DNA of 10,596 nt from Desulfobacterales bacterium. Its GTDB lineage: Bacteria > Desulfobacterota > Desulfobacteria > Desulfobacterales > JAFDCJ01. How positions within the stretch are numbered: the stretch's first letter is position 1; the number at the start of each line of letters is the position of its first letter. A program made the translations under genes and the position numbers. The notes beneath the pieces are model-generated. The model searched no databases. It saw nothing but the letters and a program-made list of their open reading frames with translations, and was not told the DNA's origin. Shown here piece by piece: positions 1 to 6,046 of the stretch. The stretch spans positions 3,990,794 through 4,001,389 of the forward strand of contig CP070771.1 of NCBI GenBank assembly GCA_020345785.1, read 5' to 3'.

Positions 1-1
1 A

Positions 2-718
2 AATAAAATGCCTGAAGTTGCGGCTACAATAAACGATTTTGATATGGATGAAGATACAACAGATTCCTCAACTGTTAATCTCCAGGATGTGTTTGACGAC
101 CCGGATGCGGATACATTAACTTATCGGGTAGAAAATAACGGCAGCATCAATGTGACAATTAACCAGGGCACGGGCCAAGTGACTTTCGAACCGCTTCCAA
201 ATTGGAATGGTATAGTATACGATATTACGTTCTACGCAAATGATATGAAATCCGAGATCAATACTGCGGTCGATGTTACAGTCAATCCAGTTAACGATAA
301 CCCGGTTATCAACGATCCGACAGCTTGGATCCCCGGTACTCCCGCACCTGTAGTTTCAGCTACCAAAGTTAAGGGTGAAGAAAATATCTGGCTCAATATC
401 ACGGTTACTGCATATGACGATGCAGACCCGGGAGATACATTAACCTTCTCAGATGACAAAAAGATGTTCGGCGGAGTCGGCCATTTAATAAACGGCAATA
501 TGTTTTGCGGGGTATACAAAGAATTTTTGATCCTGCGAATCGGGCGGGAGAAGGCTGATGACGCACTTAAATTGCCGTATGTCCGGCCGTTTGATATTAC
601 CGGCAAGCCCATGCAAGGCTGGATTATGGTAGATAACAACGGATACAAAAGCGATAAGGATCTAAAAGCCTGGCTGGAGCAGGCTAAGGGATTCGTCAAA
701 ACTTTACCCAAAAAATAA
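2..718 (+). CDS. Partial chimeric ORF: cadherin-like repeats fused to a TfoX N-terminal-type domain
   Basis: The frame is open to the left edge, so the ATG at 8 is probably internal and the real start lies outside the window. Numbering from that ATG, residues 1-95 look like one cadherin/Ig-like repeat of a large surface protein: an acidic VDED-like opening, DDPDADTLTYRV, then a closing VTVNPVNDNPV. A second repeat starts at about 97 and reaches DPGDTLTFSDD (140-150). It stops there, halfway through. From KKMFGG (151-156) to the end the sequence matches the TfoX N-terminal domain: NGNMFCGV, VRPFDITGKPMQGWIMVD, an AWLEQA helix and a terminal LPKK. The usual first 25-30 residues of that domain are missing. 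Extracellular repeats and a small cytoplasmic-type domain are an odd pair. A recombination scar or an assembly join is as likely as a working fusion. Domain calls are fairly secure; function of the whole is unknown. Confidence 0.7.
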   Translation, partial: NKMPEVAATINDFDMDEDTTDSSTVNLQDVFDDPDADTLTYRVENNGSINVTINQGTGQVTFEPLPNWNGIVYDITFYANDMKSEINTAVDVTVNPVNDNPVINDPTAWIPGTPAPVVSATKVKGEENIWLNITVTAYDDADPGDTLTFSDDKKMFGGVGHLINGNMFCGVYKEFLILRIGREKADDALKLPYVRPFDITGKPMQGWIMVDNNGYKSDKDLKAWLEQAKGFVKTLPKK

Positions 719-736
719 AGAAGGAAAATCCTTATA

Positions 737-2161
737 ATGACCGACAGGATGCAAATTTTCCGAGGCTATGAACTCAGCCAGATTCACAATGCATCGATGG
801 AGATTCTGCGCGAAGCCGGTGTGAAATTCAACTCCAGCGAGGCGCAAGAATTATTTCAAAAGCATGGATTCAGAATAGAAGGACCAAGGGTATTCATCAC
901 GGAAAAAGATGTCAGAAAAACCCTCGAGACGGTGCCGCCACGTTTTACGGTCCGCGCCAGAAATCCTGCCCACAATGCGTCGATTGGAGAAAATGATTTT
1001 GTACTCCTGCCCACCGGCGGGGCCCCCAACGTATCTAACTTTACCGGGAAGCGCAGACCGGCAACCCTCGAAGACTATCATACCTGCTGTAAGCTGGTTC
1101 AAACCTCAGATCAACTGGACATGAACGGAATTTTAATGGTCCAACCAACGGACCTGCCCTCCAAAACGGCGCATCTTGACATGCTGTTCGCCAATATGGT
1201 GTTGAGCGACAAGGCCTATGTCGGGGCCGGCATGCACCATCAGGCGGCTGTTGATTGTCTGGAGATGGCTGCAATTGCGTGGGGCGGAAAGGAAAATTTA
1301 AAAAAACAACCGGTCATGGCGACAATCGTCACGGCAACTTCACCCCTCAAATATCCGGCCGACGAGGCCGAAGCTATCATCGAAATGGCACGGTTGGGAC
1401 AGCCGCTGGTGATTACGGATCTGGTGATGGCAGGCACGAGTGGTCCGGTATCCCTGCCGGGGCTGCTGGCCCTGGCCAATGCCGAGATTCTGGCTGGAAT
1501 CGTTCTTTCTCAGTTGGCAGGACCGGGCACGCCGGTGGTTTACGGCTCCGTGTCAGCGCCGGCGGATATGCGGTCAGTCACCTCGGCGGTCGGAGCACCG
1601 GAAGCAGTCGCCCTGGCGTCGGCCGTCATTCAATTGGCCCAGTTTTACCGCCTGCCCTGCCGAACCGGCGGAATGCTGACCAATGCCCATTGTCCCGACA
1701 CCCAGGCTATGGCCGAGGGAACCCTGATGATGATTACGGCGGTACGCAACGGGGCGAATTTCATCTTCCAGGCCTGCGGGCAATTGGGCTCTTACATTTC
1801 AATGAGCTTCGAGAAGTGGCTGCTTGATGAAGAAGTGTGCCGCACGATTCGCAGAGTTCTCACCGCCATGCAAATCAGCGTGGAGTCCATCGACGTTGAT
1901 ACGATCAAAAGTGTCGGCAGTGATGGGAACTATCTGGTTCACCCGACGACATTCAAACACTGCCGGCATCTATACCAGCCGCAATTATTTACGCGCAGCG
2001 ATTATCAAAAATGGTCTAGCAATGGGGCAAAGCGTGCGGAAGAAATTGCCGCCGAAATGCTGCCCAAACGCCTGGCAGAATACAGCAAACCACCGATTGA
2101 TGAAGGCCTCGAGCAGGCCTTGAGTGAATATGTCAGCCGCCGGAAAGCGTCGCTGACTTAG
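737..2161 (+). CDS. MttB-superfamily (trimethylamine methyltransferase-like) protein, no in-frame pyrrolysine codon
   Basis: At 474 residues this has the normal length and shape of the MttB superfamily, TIM-barrel enzymes that move a methyl group from a quaternary or tertiary amine to a corrinoid protein. Visible family features are an N-terminal helix IHNASMEILREAGV (16-29), the GGAPNV segment (94-99), the barrel stretch PLVITDLVMAGTSGPVSLPG (223-242), a GGMLTNAHCPDTQA segment (311-324), and a C-terminal GNYLVHPTTFKHCR (397-410). True trimethylamine MttB carries an in-frame UAG read as pyrrolysine; here the frame has no internal UAG, so it belongs with the non-Pyl members such as glycine betaine, proline betaine or carnitine demethylases. 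The substrate cannot be read from the sequence. An AAGGAA Shine-Dalgarno (721-726) sits 10 bases before the ATG. No corrinoid protein or activase lies in the window, so its partners must be elsewhere. Confidence 0.88.
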   Translation: MTDRMQIFRGYELSQIHNASMEILREAGVKFNSSEAQELFQKHGFRIEGPRVFITEKDVRKTLETVPPRFTVRARNPAHNASIGENDFVLLPTGGAPNVSNFTGKRRPATLEDYHTCCKLVQTSDQLDMNGILMVQPTDLPSKTAHLDMLFANMVLSDKAYVGAGMHHQAAVDCLEMAAIAWGGKENLKKQPVMATIVTATSPLKYPADEAEAIIEMARLGQPLVITDLVMAGTSGPVSLPGLLALANAEILAGIVLSQLAGPGTPVVYGSVSAPADMRSVTSAVGAPEAVALASAVIQLAQFYRLPCRTGGMLTNAHCPDTQAMAEGTLMMITAVRNGANFIFQACGQLGSYISMSFEKWLLDEEVCRTIRRVLTAMQISVESIDVDTIKSVGSDGNYLVHPTTFKHCRHLYQPQLFTRSDYQKWSSNGAKRAEEIAAEMLPKRLAEYSKPPIDEGLEQALSEYVSRRKASLT

Positions 2162-2197
2162 TGCATTATCGTTACGTTTTCCGGACGTTTTAAATTA

Positions 2198-2226
2198 ACC
2201 ACAGAGTTCGCCGAGACCGCAGAGGT
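2198..2226. repeat. Degenerate CACAGAG-type short-unit repeat supplying an RBS
   Basis: Between the methyltransferase and the small secreted protein the DNA reads as imperfect copies of an 8-9 base word: ccacagag, gccgagac, cgcagagg. Its last unit contains the AGAGG used as ribosome binding site by the gene at 2232. The pattern resembles an accacagag..cacagag word repeat that I recall as dispersed in Desulfobacterota genomes. The copies are few and degenerate, so the call is tentative. Confidence 0.45.
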
Positions 2227-2231
2227 CAGCA

Positions 2232-2600
2232 ATGAAATTAATGTTATTAATTTTTACCTGTTTGCTTTTAACCGCTGGTACCGCCGATGCCGGGGAAGCA
2301 GATGTCGTTGCGGTTACGATTAAGATGACCGGCCCTGACTCCTTTGACTTTGCTGTCACCGTGCGCCATGCTGATGAGGGCTGGAAGCACTATGCCGACA
2401 AATGGGATGTGGTCGCACCCGACGGCACCGTACTCGGCACGCGCACCCTGTATCATCCTCATGAGGACGAACAGCCTTTCACCCGTAGCCTATCCGGAGT
2501 GAAAATCCCCGAGTCCATCAATGAAGTCAGTGTCCGGGCCCATGATTCGGTTCATGGATATGGCGGGAAGACAGTAAAAGTTGCGATTCCAAGAAAATAA
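2232..2600 (+). CDS. Small secreted hypothetical protein
   Basis: This 122-residue protein starts with a clear Sec signal peptide: MK, a leucine/isoleucine-rich core, then AGTADA with likely cleavage after residue 20. The mature part of about 100 residues is rich in beta-type sequence and has recognisable blocks: FDFAVTVRHADEGWKHYADKW, VVAPDGTVLGTRTLYHPH, DEQPFTRSLSGVKIP and a final HDSVHGYGGKTVKV. I recall similar small periplasmic proteins in other proteobacteria, always without a known function; that is memory, not a search. Histidines at HADEGWKHY, YHPHEDE and HDSVHG might bind metal, but this is a guess. AGAGG at 2221-2225 is the ribosome binding site, 6 bases before the ATG, and it lies inside a repeat-like stretch. 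It may be read through from the methyltransferase 70 bases upstream. Confidence 0.75.
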   Translation: MKLMLLIFTCLLLTAGTADAGEADVVAVTIKMTGPDSFDFAVTVRHADEGWKHYADKWDVVAPDGTVLGTRTLYHPHEDEQPFTRSLSGVKIPESINEVSVRAHDSVHGYGGKTVKVAIPRK

Positions 2601-2650
2601 ATTCGTTAATGATCATTGGATTGCGCAATAATCGGTAATGAGTGAAAACG

Positions 2651-2875
2651 AAATCTCAAAAAACAAGCATCAAATTACAAACAAATATCAATTCCCAATA
2701 CCCAAGGACCCAAACGTTTGTATAACGTCGATCCCAGCGCTATTGAGTTCAAAGTCGAAAGACGACTCTCGGCATGCTTGAAGATCTGATCTTATCGAAG
2801 ACTACAGATTCGACTTTCTAATTTTGGTCATTGGGATTTATTTGTTATTTGTAATTTGGGATTTGGGATTTGATT
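2651..2875. repeat. MITE-like imperfect inverted repeat with a nested inner palindrome
   Basis: The left arm (about 2651-2714) is A/C-rich, with words such as aaattacaaa and attcccaata. The right arm (about 2821-2875) is its imperfect reverse complement, for example gtaatttggg and attgggattt. The arms are about 55-60 bases and enclose a core of about 105 bases. Inside the core is a second, perfect 9-base pair, aaagtcgaa at 2751-2759 and ttcgacttt at 2809-2817. At its centre is aagatc-t-gatctt (2781-2793). The inner two share nearly the same midpoint, 2784-2787. There is no ORF inside. A non-coding element with long terminal inverted repeats and no transposase fits a MITE or a repeat-flanked structured RNA. 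Target-site duplications were not found by eye. Confidence 0.6.
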
Positions 2876-2890
2876 TCCCCCATAAGGGGA
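2876..2890. other. Small hairpin next to the inverted-repeat element
   Basis: The sequence tcccc-cataa-gggga gives a 5-base-pair stem with a 5-base loop immediately after the right arm of the 2651-2875 element. No T-run follows, so it is not a convincing terminator. It lies 62 bases before the MoaD-like start codon. Confidence 0.3.
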
Positions 2891-2940
2891 GCTCTATTTA
2901 GCAAAAGAAAACTCCCGTATAAACTTTATGCACTGTATTT

Positions 2941-2945
2941 AGAGG
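2941..2945 (+). promoter_or_regulatory. Shine-Dalgarno that picks ATG 2953
   Basis: AGAGG ends only one base before the ATG at 2947 but seven bases before the in-frame ATG at 2953. The second spacing is the usable one. Starting at 2953 also gives the natural MoaD-type beginning MVEIRVYGKLR. Confidence 0.7.
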
Positions 2946-2952
2946 TATGATT

Positions 2953-3270
2953 ATGGTTGAAATTCGCGTATATGGAAAATTGCGCCGCTATGTGCAGGAT
3001 AACACCATCGACAGCGACAATGTCATTCGGATCACTCCCGATTCCGATGAAACGCTGGATATGCTTTTGAGCCGCCTGGGTATCCCGCTGGAAGAGATCT
3101 ATTCGATTTTTTTCAACTCCAAATTGCTGGCCGCCCGCTCGGGGATGGCAAAATGGCTCGGCTACCGGCAGGTCCGGACCGATCCCTTCGACTGGGATCT
3201 GAACGTTACACTAAAACTCTCGGATCGCGTTGGGCTATTTGGCAGGGATATGGCGGCCCTCGTTGTATAA
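2953..3270 (+). CDS. MoaD/ThiS-like beta-grasp protein lacking the C-terminal Gly-Gly
   Basis: The 105-residue protein begins VEIRVYGKLRRYV, the usual first strand of MoaD and ThiS, continues with the helix ETLDMLLSRLGIPLEEI (33-49), and ends DRVGLFGRDMAALVV, like the family's DGDRVGLFPP block before the tail. Typical MoaD and ThiS are 65-90 residues and end in Gly-Gly, where an E1-like enzyme activates them for sulfur transfer. Here the tail is AALVV, and an extra loop KWLGYRQVRTDPFDWDL (67-83) lies before the last strand. It is therefore unlikely to be a sulfur carrier in the usual way. No moa, thi or E1-like gene is nearby. A ubiquitin-like fold with unknown role is the safest call; the fold is inferred from sequence pattern alone. 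Confidence 0.6.
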   Translation: MVEIRVYGKLRRYVQDNTIDSDNVIRITPDSDETLDMLLSRLGIPLEEIYSIFFNSKLLAARSGMAKWLGYRQVRTDPFDWDLNVTLKLSDRVGLFGRDMAALVV

Positions 3271-3425
3271 ACCCCAATGTTGCATAAACAAGATGACAAA
3301 GTGTAGCTAACGGTCCGTTCTTTTATCCGATATCTTAATGAAATCTCCCTTTTCTGGATAACCCCAAGGTAAATGCAAAGGATGGGGCCGATTTTGCCAT
3401 GTTGTTTCCCCTGAAAACAAAGCGG

Positions 3426-3431
3426 AAAGGA
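3426..3431 (+). promoter_or_regulatory. Shine-Dalgarno that favours ATG 3440
   Basis: AAAGGA overlaps the first possible ATG (3431) and is two bases from the second (3434). It is 8 bases before the third in-frame ATG at 3440. That start leaves a compact lipoprotein signal peptide. Confidence 0.6.
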
Positions 3432-3439
3432 TGATGTTT

Positions 3440-4105
3440 ATGCTGACAACGATACCGAAACACCGACGGAGTCTTGTTTTGCTTGGCACCATGTGCACCC
3501 TTTTGCTCGGCTGCTCGTCTGCGTACTACGGCACTATGGAAAAGTTGGGTTACCCCAAACGGGATTTGATGGTAAATCGCGTGGAATCGGCCCGCGACGC
3601 CCAGGAGGATGCCAAAGAAGAATTTGAGTCGGCCCTGGAAAAATTCAGGCGCGTCTTGGGTTTTGACGGTGGTGACTTGGAAAAAAAGTATGATGAACTG
3701 AAGACCGCATATGACCGGAGTGAAGCGCGTGCTGAGAGAGTAAGGGACCGCATCGAATCTGTGGAAGATGTTGCCGATGCGTTGTTTGAGGAGTGGGCAT
3801 CCGAGCTTGACCAGTATAGCAGCAGCAGCTTGCGCCGCAGCAGCGCCCAAAAACTGCAGCAGACCAAACGGCAGTATGCCCAACTGATCAGTGCCATGAA
3901 ACGGGCAGAAAAAAAAATGGACCCGGTGCTGGCGGCGTTTAATGATCAGGTCCTGTTCCTTAAACACAACCTGAACGCCAAAGCAATCGCTTCGCTGCAA
4001 ACCGAACTGGTTTCCGTCCAATCGGAAGTTGATGCGCTGATCAGGGATATGAATGCTTCAATTAAAGAAGCCAATGCATTTATCAGCGCGATGGCGAAAG
4101 AATAA
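3440..4105 (+). CDS. DUF2959 family lipoprotein
   Basis: From ATG 3440 the product is 221 residues. It opens with a lipoprotein signal: positive KHRR, the hydrophobic core LVLLGTMCTLLL, then lipobox LLLGC with Cys25. The mature protein starts CSSAYYGTMEKLGYPKRDLMVNRVESARDAQEDAKEEF and continues with charged heptad-like helices (DGGDLEKKYDELK, SEARAERVRDRIESVEDVADALFEEW, LRRSSAQKLQQTKRQY). It closes with VLAAFNDQVLFLKHNLNAKAIASLQTEL and an alpha-helical tail. This order is characteristic of DUF2959, a family of envelope lipoproteins with no established function, which I recognise from memory. The long coiled-coil regions suggest self-association or a scaffold role in the periplasm. It has its own ribosome binding site and is followed by the AlkD gene after 57 bases. 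Other starts (3431, 3434) would add only two or three residues. Confidence 0.9.
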   Translation: MLTTIPKHRRSLVLLGTMCTLLLGCSSAYYGTMEKLGYPKRDLMVNRVESARDAQEDAKEEFESALEKFRRVLGFDGGDLEKKYDELKTAYDRSEARAERVRDRIESVEDVADALFEEWASELDQYSSSSLRRSSAQKLQQTKRQYAQLISAMKRAEKKMDPVLAAFNDQVLFLKHNLNAKAIASLQTELVSVQSEVDALIRDMNASIKEANAFISAMAKE

Positions 4106-4109
4106 CTCG

Positions 4110-4142
4110 ATTGCGGAATTCGGAATGCGGATTGCGGATTTT
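4110..4142. repeat. GCGGAAT/GCGGATT short-unit repeat
   Basis: Between the DUF2959 and AlkD genes run three to four imperfect copies of a 7-8 base word (gcggaattc, ggaatgcgg, attgcggatt). The unit differs from those in the other gaps. It may be dispersed in the genome. Confidence 0.5.
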
Positions 4143-4162
4143 TGCCGGATTGATAGGCCATT

Positions 4163-4867
4163 ATGAAAACGCAAAAAATTACCAAGCGGCTGAAGGCGCT
4201 TGGGAATAAAGAGCAAGCCGCCGTCAGTCGGCGGTTTTTTAAAACCGGGCCGGGAGAATATGGCGAGGGCGATGTCTTTTTAGGCATCAAGGTGCCGGTC
4301 TTAAGGCAACTGGTAAAAGAGTTCGCGGATTTGCCGCTAAAAGAAGTCAGGACTTTACTCACTTCCCGGATCCATGAAGAGCGCCTTCTGGCCCTGCTCA
4401 TGCTTGTGCGCATGTTCGACCGCGGAGATGACTCGAGGAGACAGGCGATCTATGATCTTTATCTGCAAAACACCTCAACTGTAAACAACTGGGACCTGGT
4501 GGATTCATCGGCGCATTACATTATTGGGCCATTTTTGATGAACAAGAGCAGAGCACCGCTCTATCGTCTGGCGAAATCCAAGAGCATGTGGGAACGGCGC
4601 ATTGCGATCATGTCCACCTTTCACTTTATCAAAAACGGCGAGTTCTCTGAAACTCTGAAGACTGCCGAAATGTTGCTCACCGACCTGGAGGATTTGATTC
4701 ATAAAGCCGTGGGCTGGATGCTGCGCGAAGTCGGCAAGCGGCATCTTCCAACCGAGGAGAATTTCTTGAAAAAATATTACTGCCGAATGCCGCGCACAAT
4801 GCTGCGATACGCAATTGAAAAATTTCCAAAAGCGCAAAGGCAGGCTTATCTGAAAGGAGCCATATGA
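4163..4867 (+). CDS. alkD: AlkD-type DNA alkylation repair glycosylase
   Basis: The 234-residue product has the length and motif order of AlkD, the HEAT-like-repeat glycosylase that removes cationic alkylated bases such as 3-methyladenine and 7-methylguanine without flipping the base. Family landmarks are GVKVP-type GIKVPVLRQLVKEF (41-54), HEERLLALLMLV (71-82), NNWDLVDSSA (108-117), WERRIAIMSTF (143-153) and KAVGWMLREVGK (181-192). By comparison with Bacillus cereus AlkD (Trp109, Asp113, Arg148, Trp187) the expected active-site residues are Trp110, Asp114, Arg145 or Arg146 and Trp185, all present, so it should be active. Shine-Dalgarno is weak: ATAGG at 4153-4157, 5 bases before the ATG. A GC-rich repeat separates it from the lipoprotein before it, so co-transcription is possible but unproven. 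Confidence 0.92.
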   Translation: MKTQKITKRLKALGNKEQAAVSRRFFKTGPGEYGEGDVFLGIKVPVLRQLVKEFADLPLKEVRTLLTSRIHEERLLALLMLVRMFDRGDDSRRQAIYDLYLQNTSTVNNWDLVDSSAHYIIGPFLMNKSRAPLYRLAKSKSMWERRIAIMSTFHFIKNGEFSETLKTAEMLLTDLEDLIHKAVGWMLREVGKRHLPTEENFLKKYYCRMPRTMLRYAIEKFPKAQRQAYLKGAI

Positions 4868-4869
4868 TA

Positions 4870-4935
4870 GCGCATAGGGCATAGAGCGTGGGGCATAGGG
4901 CACAGCACAGGGCGTAAAGGACTGAGGACTGAGAG
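4870..4935. repeat. GCATAGGG-type repeat followed by GGACTGA repeat
   Basis: Right after the AlkD stop codon the DNA repeats the word gcataggg with variants (gcatagag, gcgtgggg, gcataggg, gcacagcac) to about 4914. It then switches to ggactga twice (4919-4932). These look like two unrelated short-unit repeat families placed side by side. The second family returns at 5606-5670. Confidence 0.6.
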
Positions 4936-4971
4936 CGGAAGAAAAGTTTTTTCGCCTTCCGACTCATAGAG

Positions 4972-5002
4972 CCTTATAGCTTCACAGCCTTCCAGCTTCC
5001 CA
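4972..5002. repeat. Degenerate CTTCC/AGCTT word repeat
   Basis: This short stretch repeats agcctt, agcttc, agcctt, agcttcc at intervals of about ten bases, just before the ribosome binding site of the META lipoprotein. It has few copies and low confidence, but it is the third word family within 130 bases. Confidence 0.4.
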
Positions 5003-5029
5003 GCGTCATAATTAAGGAGGATACATCCT

Positions 5030-5509
5030 ATGATGAAGCACTACGCAATTTTATTTATTGTTGTCGGCACCCTATTAATCCAAGCCTGCGCCGGGACCCA
5101 ATCAAAGAGCACCGGAACCATGGCGGGCGGCATTTTGGTCACGCCCAATCTTATTGACAAAATCACAGGTATTGAATGGCAGCTGATTAAAATGACCATG
5201 GATAATAAATCGATTGACCTGGTTGAAAACTCGAAAACGACCTTTGCATGTGATGACAATGGCAGAGTGTCCGGCGTCGCCACCCTCAATCGCTATTCCG
5301 GCAATCTCGAACTCCTGCCTGACGGGGAAATTGTCTGGAGCAAAGCCTTTATCATGACCAGAATGGCCGGCCCGCCCGAGTTAATGCAACAGGAGGCAAA
5401 TTTTACCCAGGCCCTTATGAAAACGTCCCGCATGTTGTTAGATGATTCAAAACTGGCTTTGCGGAGTCAAGACAACTCAACGGTTCTGGAGTTCGAACCG
5501 GCCGAATAA
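5030..5509 (+). CDS. META-domain (HslJ-like) lipoprotein
   Basis: The product is 159 residues with a lipoprotein signal (MKHYAILFIVVGTLLIQAC, Cys20) and a linker. A META-type domain follows: TGIEWQLIKM (46-55), a FACDDNGRVSGVATLNRYSG block (72-91) in the place of the family's dg-rvsG-gg-CNrysG motif, then MTRMAGPPELMQQEANFTQALMKTSR, and a final strand LALRSQDNSTVLEFEP. The family's usual Cys-Asn before RYSG is Leu-Asn here. META domains occur in envelope proteins such as HslJ; the molecular role is not settled, so only location and fold are predicted. A strong Shine-Dalgarno, AAGGAGG at 5014-5020, lies 9 bases before the ATG. Five hundred bases of gene-free repeat DNA follow, so it is likely the last gene of its transcript. 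Confidence 0.82.
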   Translation: MMKHYAILFIVVGTLLIQACAGTQSKSTGTMAGGILVTPNLIDKITGIEWQLIKMTMDNKSIDLVENSKTTFACDDNGRVSGVATLNRYSGNLELLPDGEIVWSKAFIMTRMAGPPELMQQEANFTQALMKTSRMLLDDSKLALRSQDNSTVLEFEPAE

Positions 5510-5605
5510 TGCTTCATAGTTCAACCCACCCACTGACCCGAAAAGAGATTTTTAAGCAAGCGAATATCGAACGTCGAAGCAAAGAGACTTATCAGCACTG
5601 AGTAA

Positions 5606-5670
5606 TGAGGACTGAGGACTGAGTTAAAGAAAATTCGGACAATCAAAGCAATGGTCCGCTCAGTCCTCAG
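5606..5670. repeat. GGACTGA tandem repeat with inverted copy
   Basis: The word tgaggac occurs twice in tandem (5606-5619) followed by tgag. The 12 bases ctgaggactgag at 5612-5623 are repeated as a perfect reverse complement, ctcagtcctcag, at 5659-5670, so transcripts could fold into a 12-base-pair stem with a 35-base loop. The same word occurs at 4919-4934. No T-run follows, so a rho-independent terminator is unlikely. Confidence 0.65.
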
Positions 5671-5678
5671 CATTCCGC

Positions 5679-5709
5679 GCCGAAGTTTTAAAGAAGACTG
5701 GTCTTCGGC
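5679..5709. other. Hairpin with alternative inner palindrome
   Basis: The arms gccgaag (5679-5685) and cttcggc (5703-5709) form a perfect 7-base-pair stem. Inside, gaagac-tg-gtcttc (5693-5706) is a second perfect palindrome that competes with the outer one. No T-run follows. It could be part of a repeat-derived structure. Confidence 0.4.
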
Positions 5710-6037
5710 ACTCATCACTTTTTCAAAAAGGCTGAACAGTGCACGGCATGTACGCTGCGCGTGTGTATCTGGTAATGTGCCATTTTTTTGACGACGGTCC
5801 CCTTCCCTCCAATCTCCCCGCTTAACGATCAAACGCAACGATGAATTATTCTCTCGACTGATTTTGCTCTAAAACACCGTATTCCGGGCCATCAGAGGCA
5901 CCCGCCCCTTATAAATACAGCAAAACGGATATTTAGGAACAATTTTTGCACATTTTAGAGTCAGTTATCCGACCACAGCAAACAAGCAAAAAAACAAAGA
6001 TAGAAATCAAGGATTCACGAAGTTTGTGAATTGAATT

Positions 6038-6041
6038 GGAG
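6038..6041 (+). promoter_or_regulatory. Shine-Dalgarno that picks ATG 6047 over GTG 6041
   Basis: GGAG ends on the first base of the GTG at 6041, so that codon cannot be the start. The ATG at 6047 has a 5-base spacer, and the protein from there begins MQAFKKCSCC. Confidence 0.65.
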
Positions 6042-6046
6042 TGACG

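Larger units (their letters stand above)
5510..6046. other. Long gene-free gap filled with repeats and small palindromes
   Basis: No supported gene lies in these 537 bases. The 105-codon minus-strand frame across 5521-5838 runs through repeats and has no family resemblance. Contents seen: a gaatatcgaacgtcgaag word (5561-5579), the GGACTGA repeat with inverted copy (5606-5670), a hairpin at 5679-5709, an AT-rich stretch near 5905-5990, and a weak hairpin attcac/gtgaat (6013-6031) just before the next gene. A promoter for the gene at 6047 probably lies in the AT-rich part, but no box pair was convincing. Confidence 0.6.

Noticed and set aside
1255..1827. 190-codon plus-strand frame within the methyltransferase gene
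   Set aside because: Low-complexity Gly/Arg-rich translation in another frame of a strong gene; a shadow.
2159..2200. UAG stop of the MttB-type gene as a possible pyrrolysine codon, with the frame open for some 50 codons beyond
   Set aside because: The family C-terminus is already complete at this point, known Pyl sits well inside the barrel rather than at the end, and readthrough would run into the next gene's signal peptide.
3271..3425. Promoter for the DUF2959 gene (ttgcat ... tagcta)
   Set aside because: Both boxes match the consensus poorly; no better than chance in this AT-rich gap, which otherwise shows nothing clear.
3335..4021. 228-codon minus-strand frame opposite the DUF2959 gene
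   Set aside because: Antisense shadow of a gene with clear family identity; no ribosome binding site or family signal.
4870..4935. CRISPR-like array
   Set aside because: The units are 7-8 bases, degenerate and without spacers; no cas gene is present.
5521..5838. 105-codon minus-strand frame in the long gap
   Set aside because: It runs through the repeat words, has no recognisable motif and its translation reflects the repeats.
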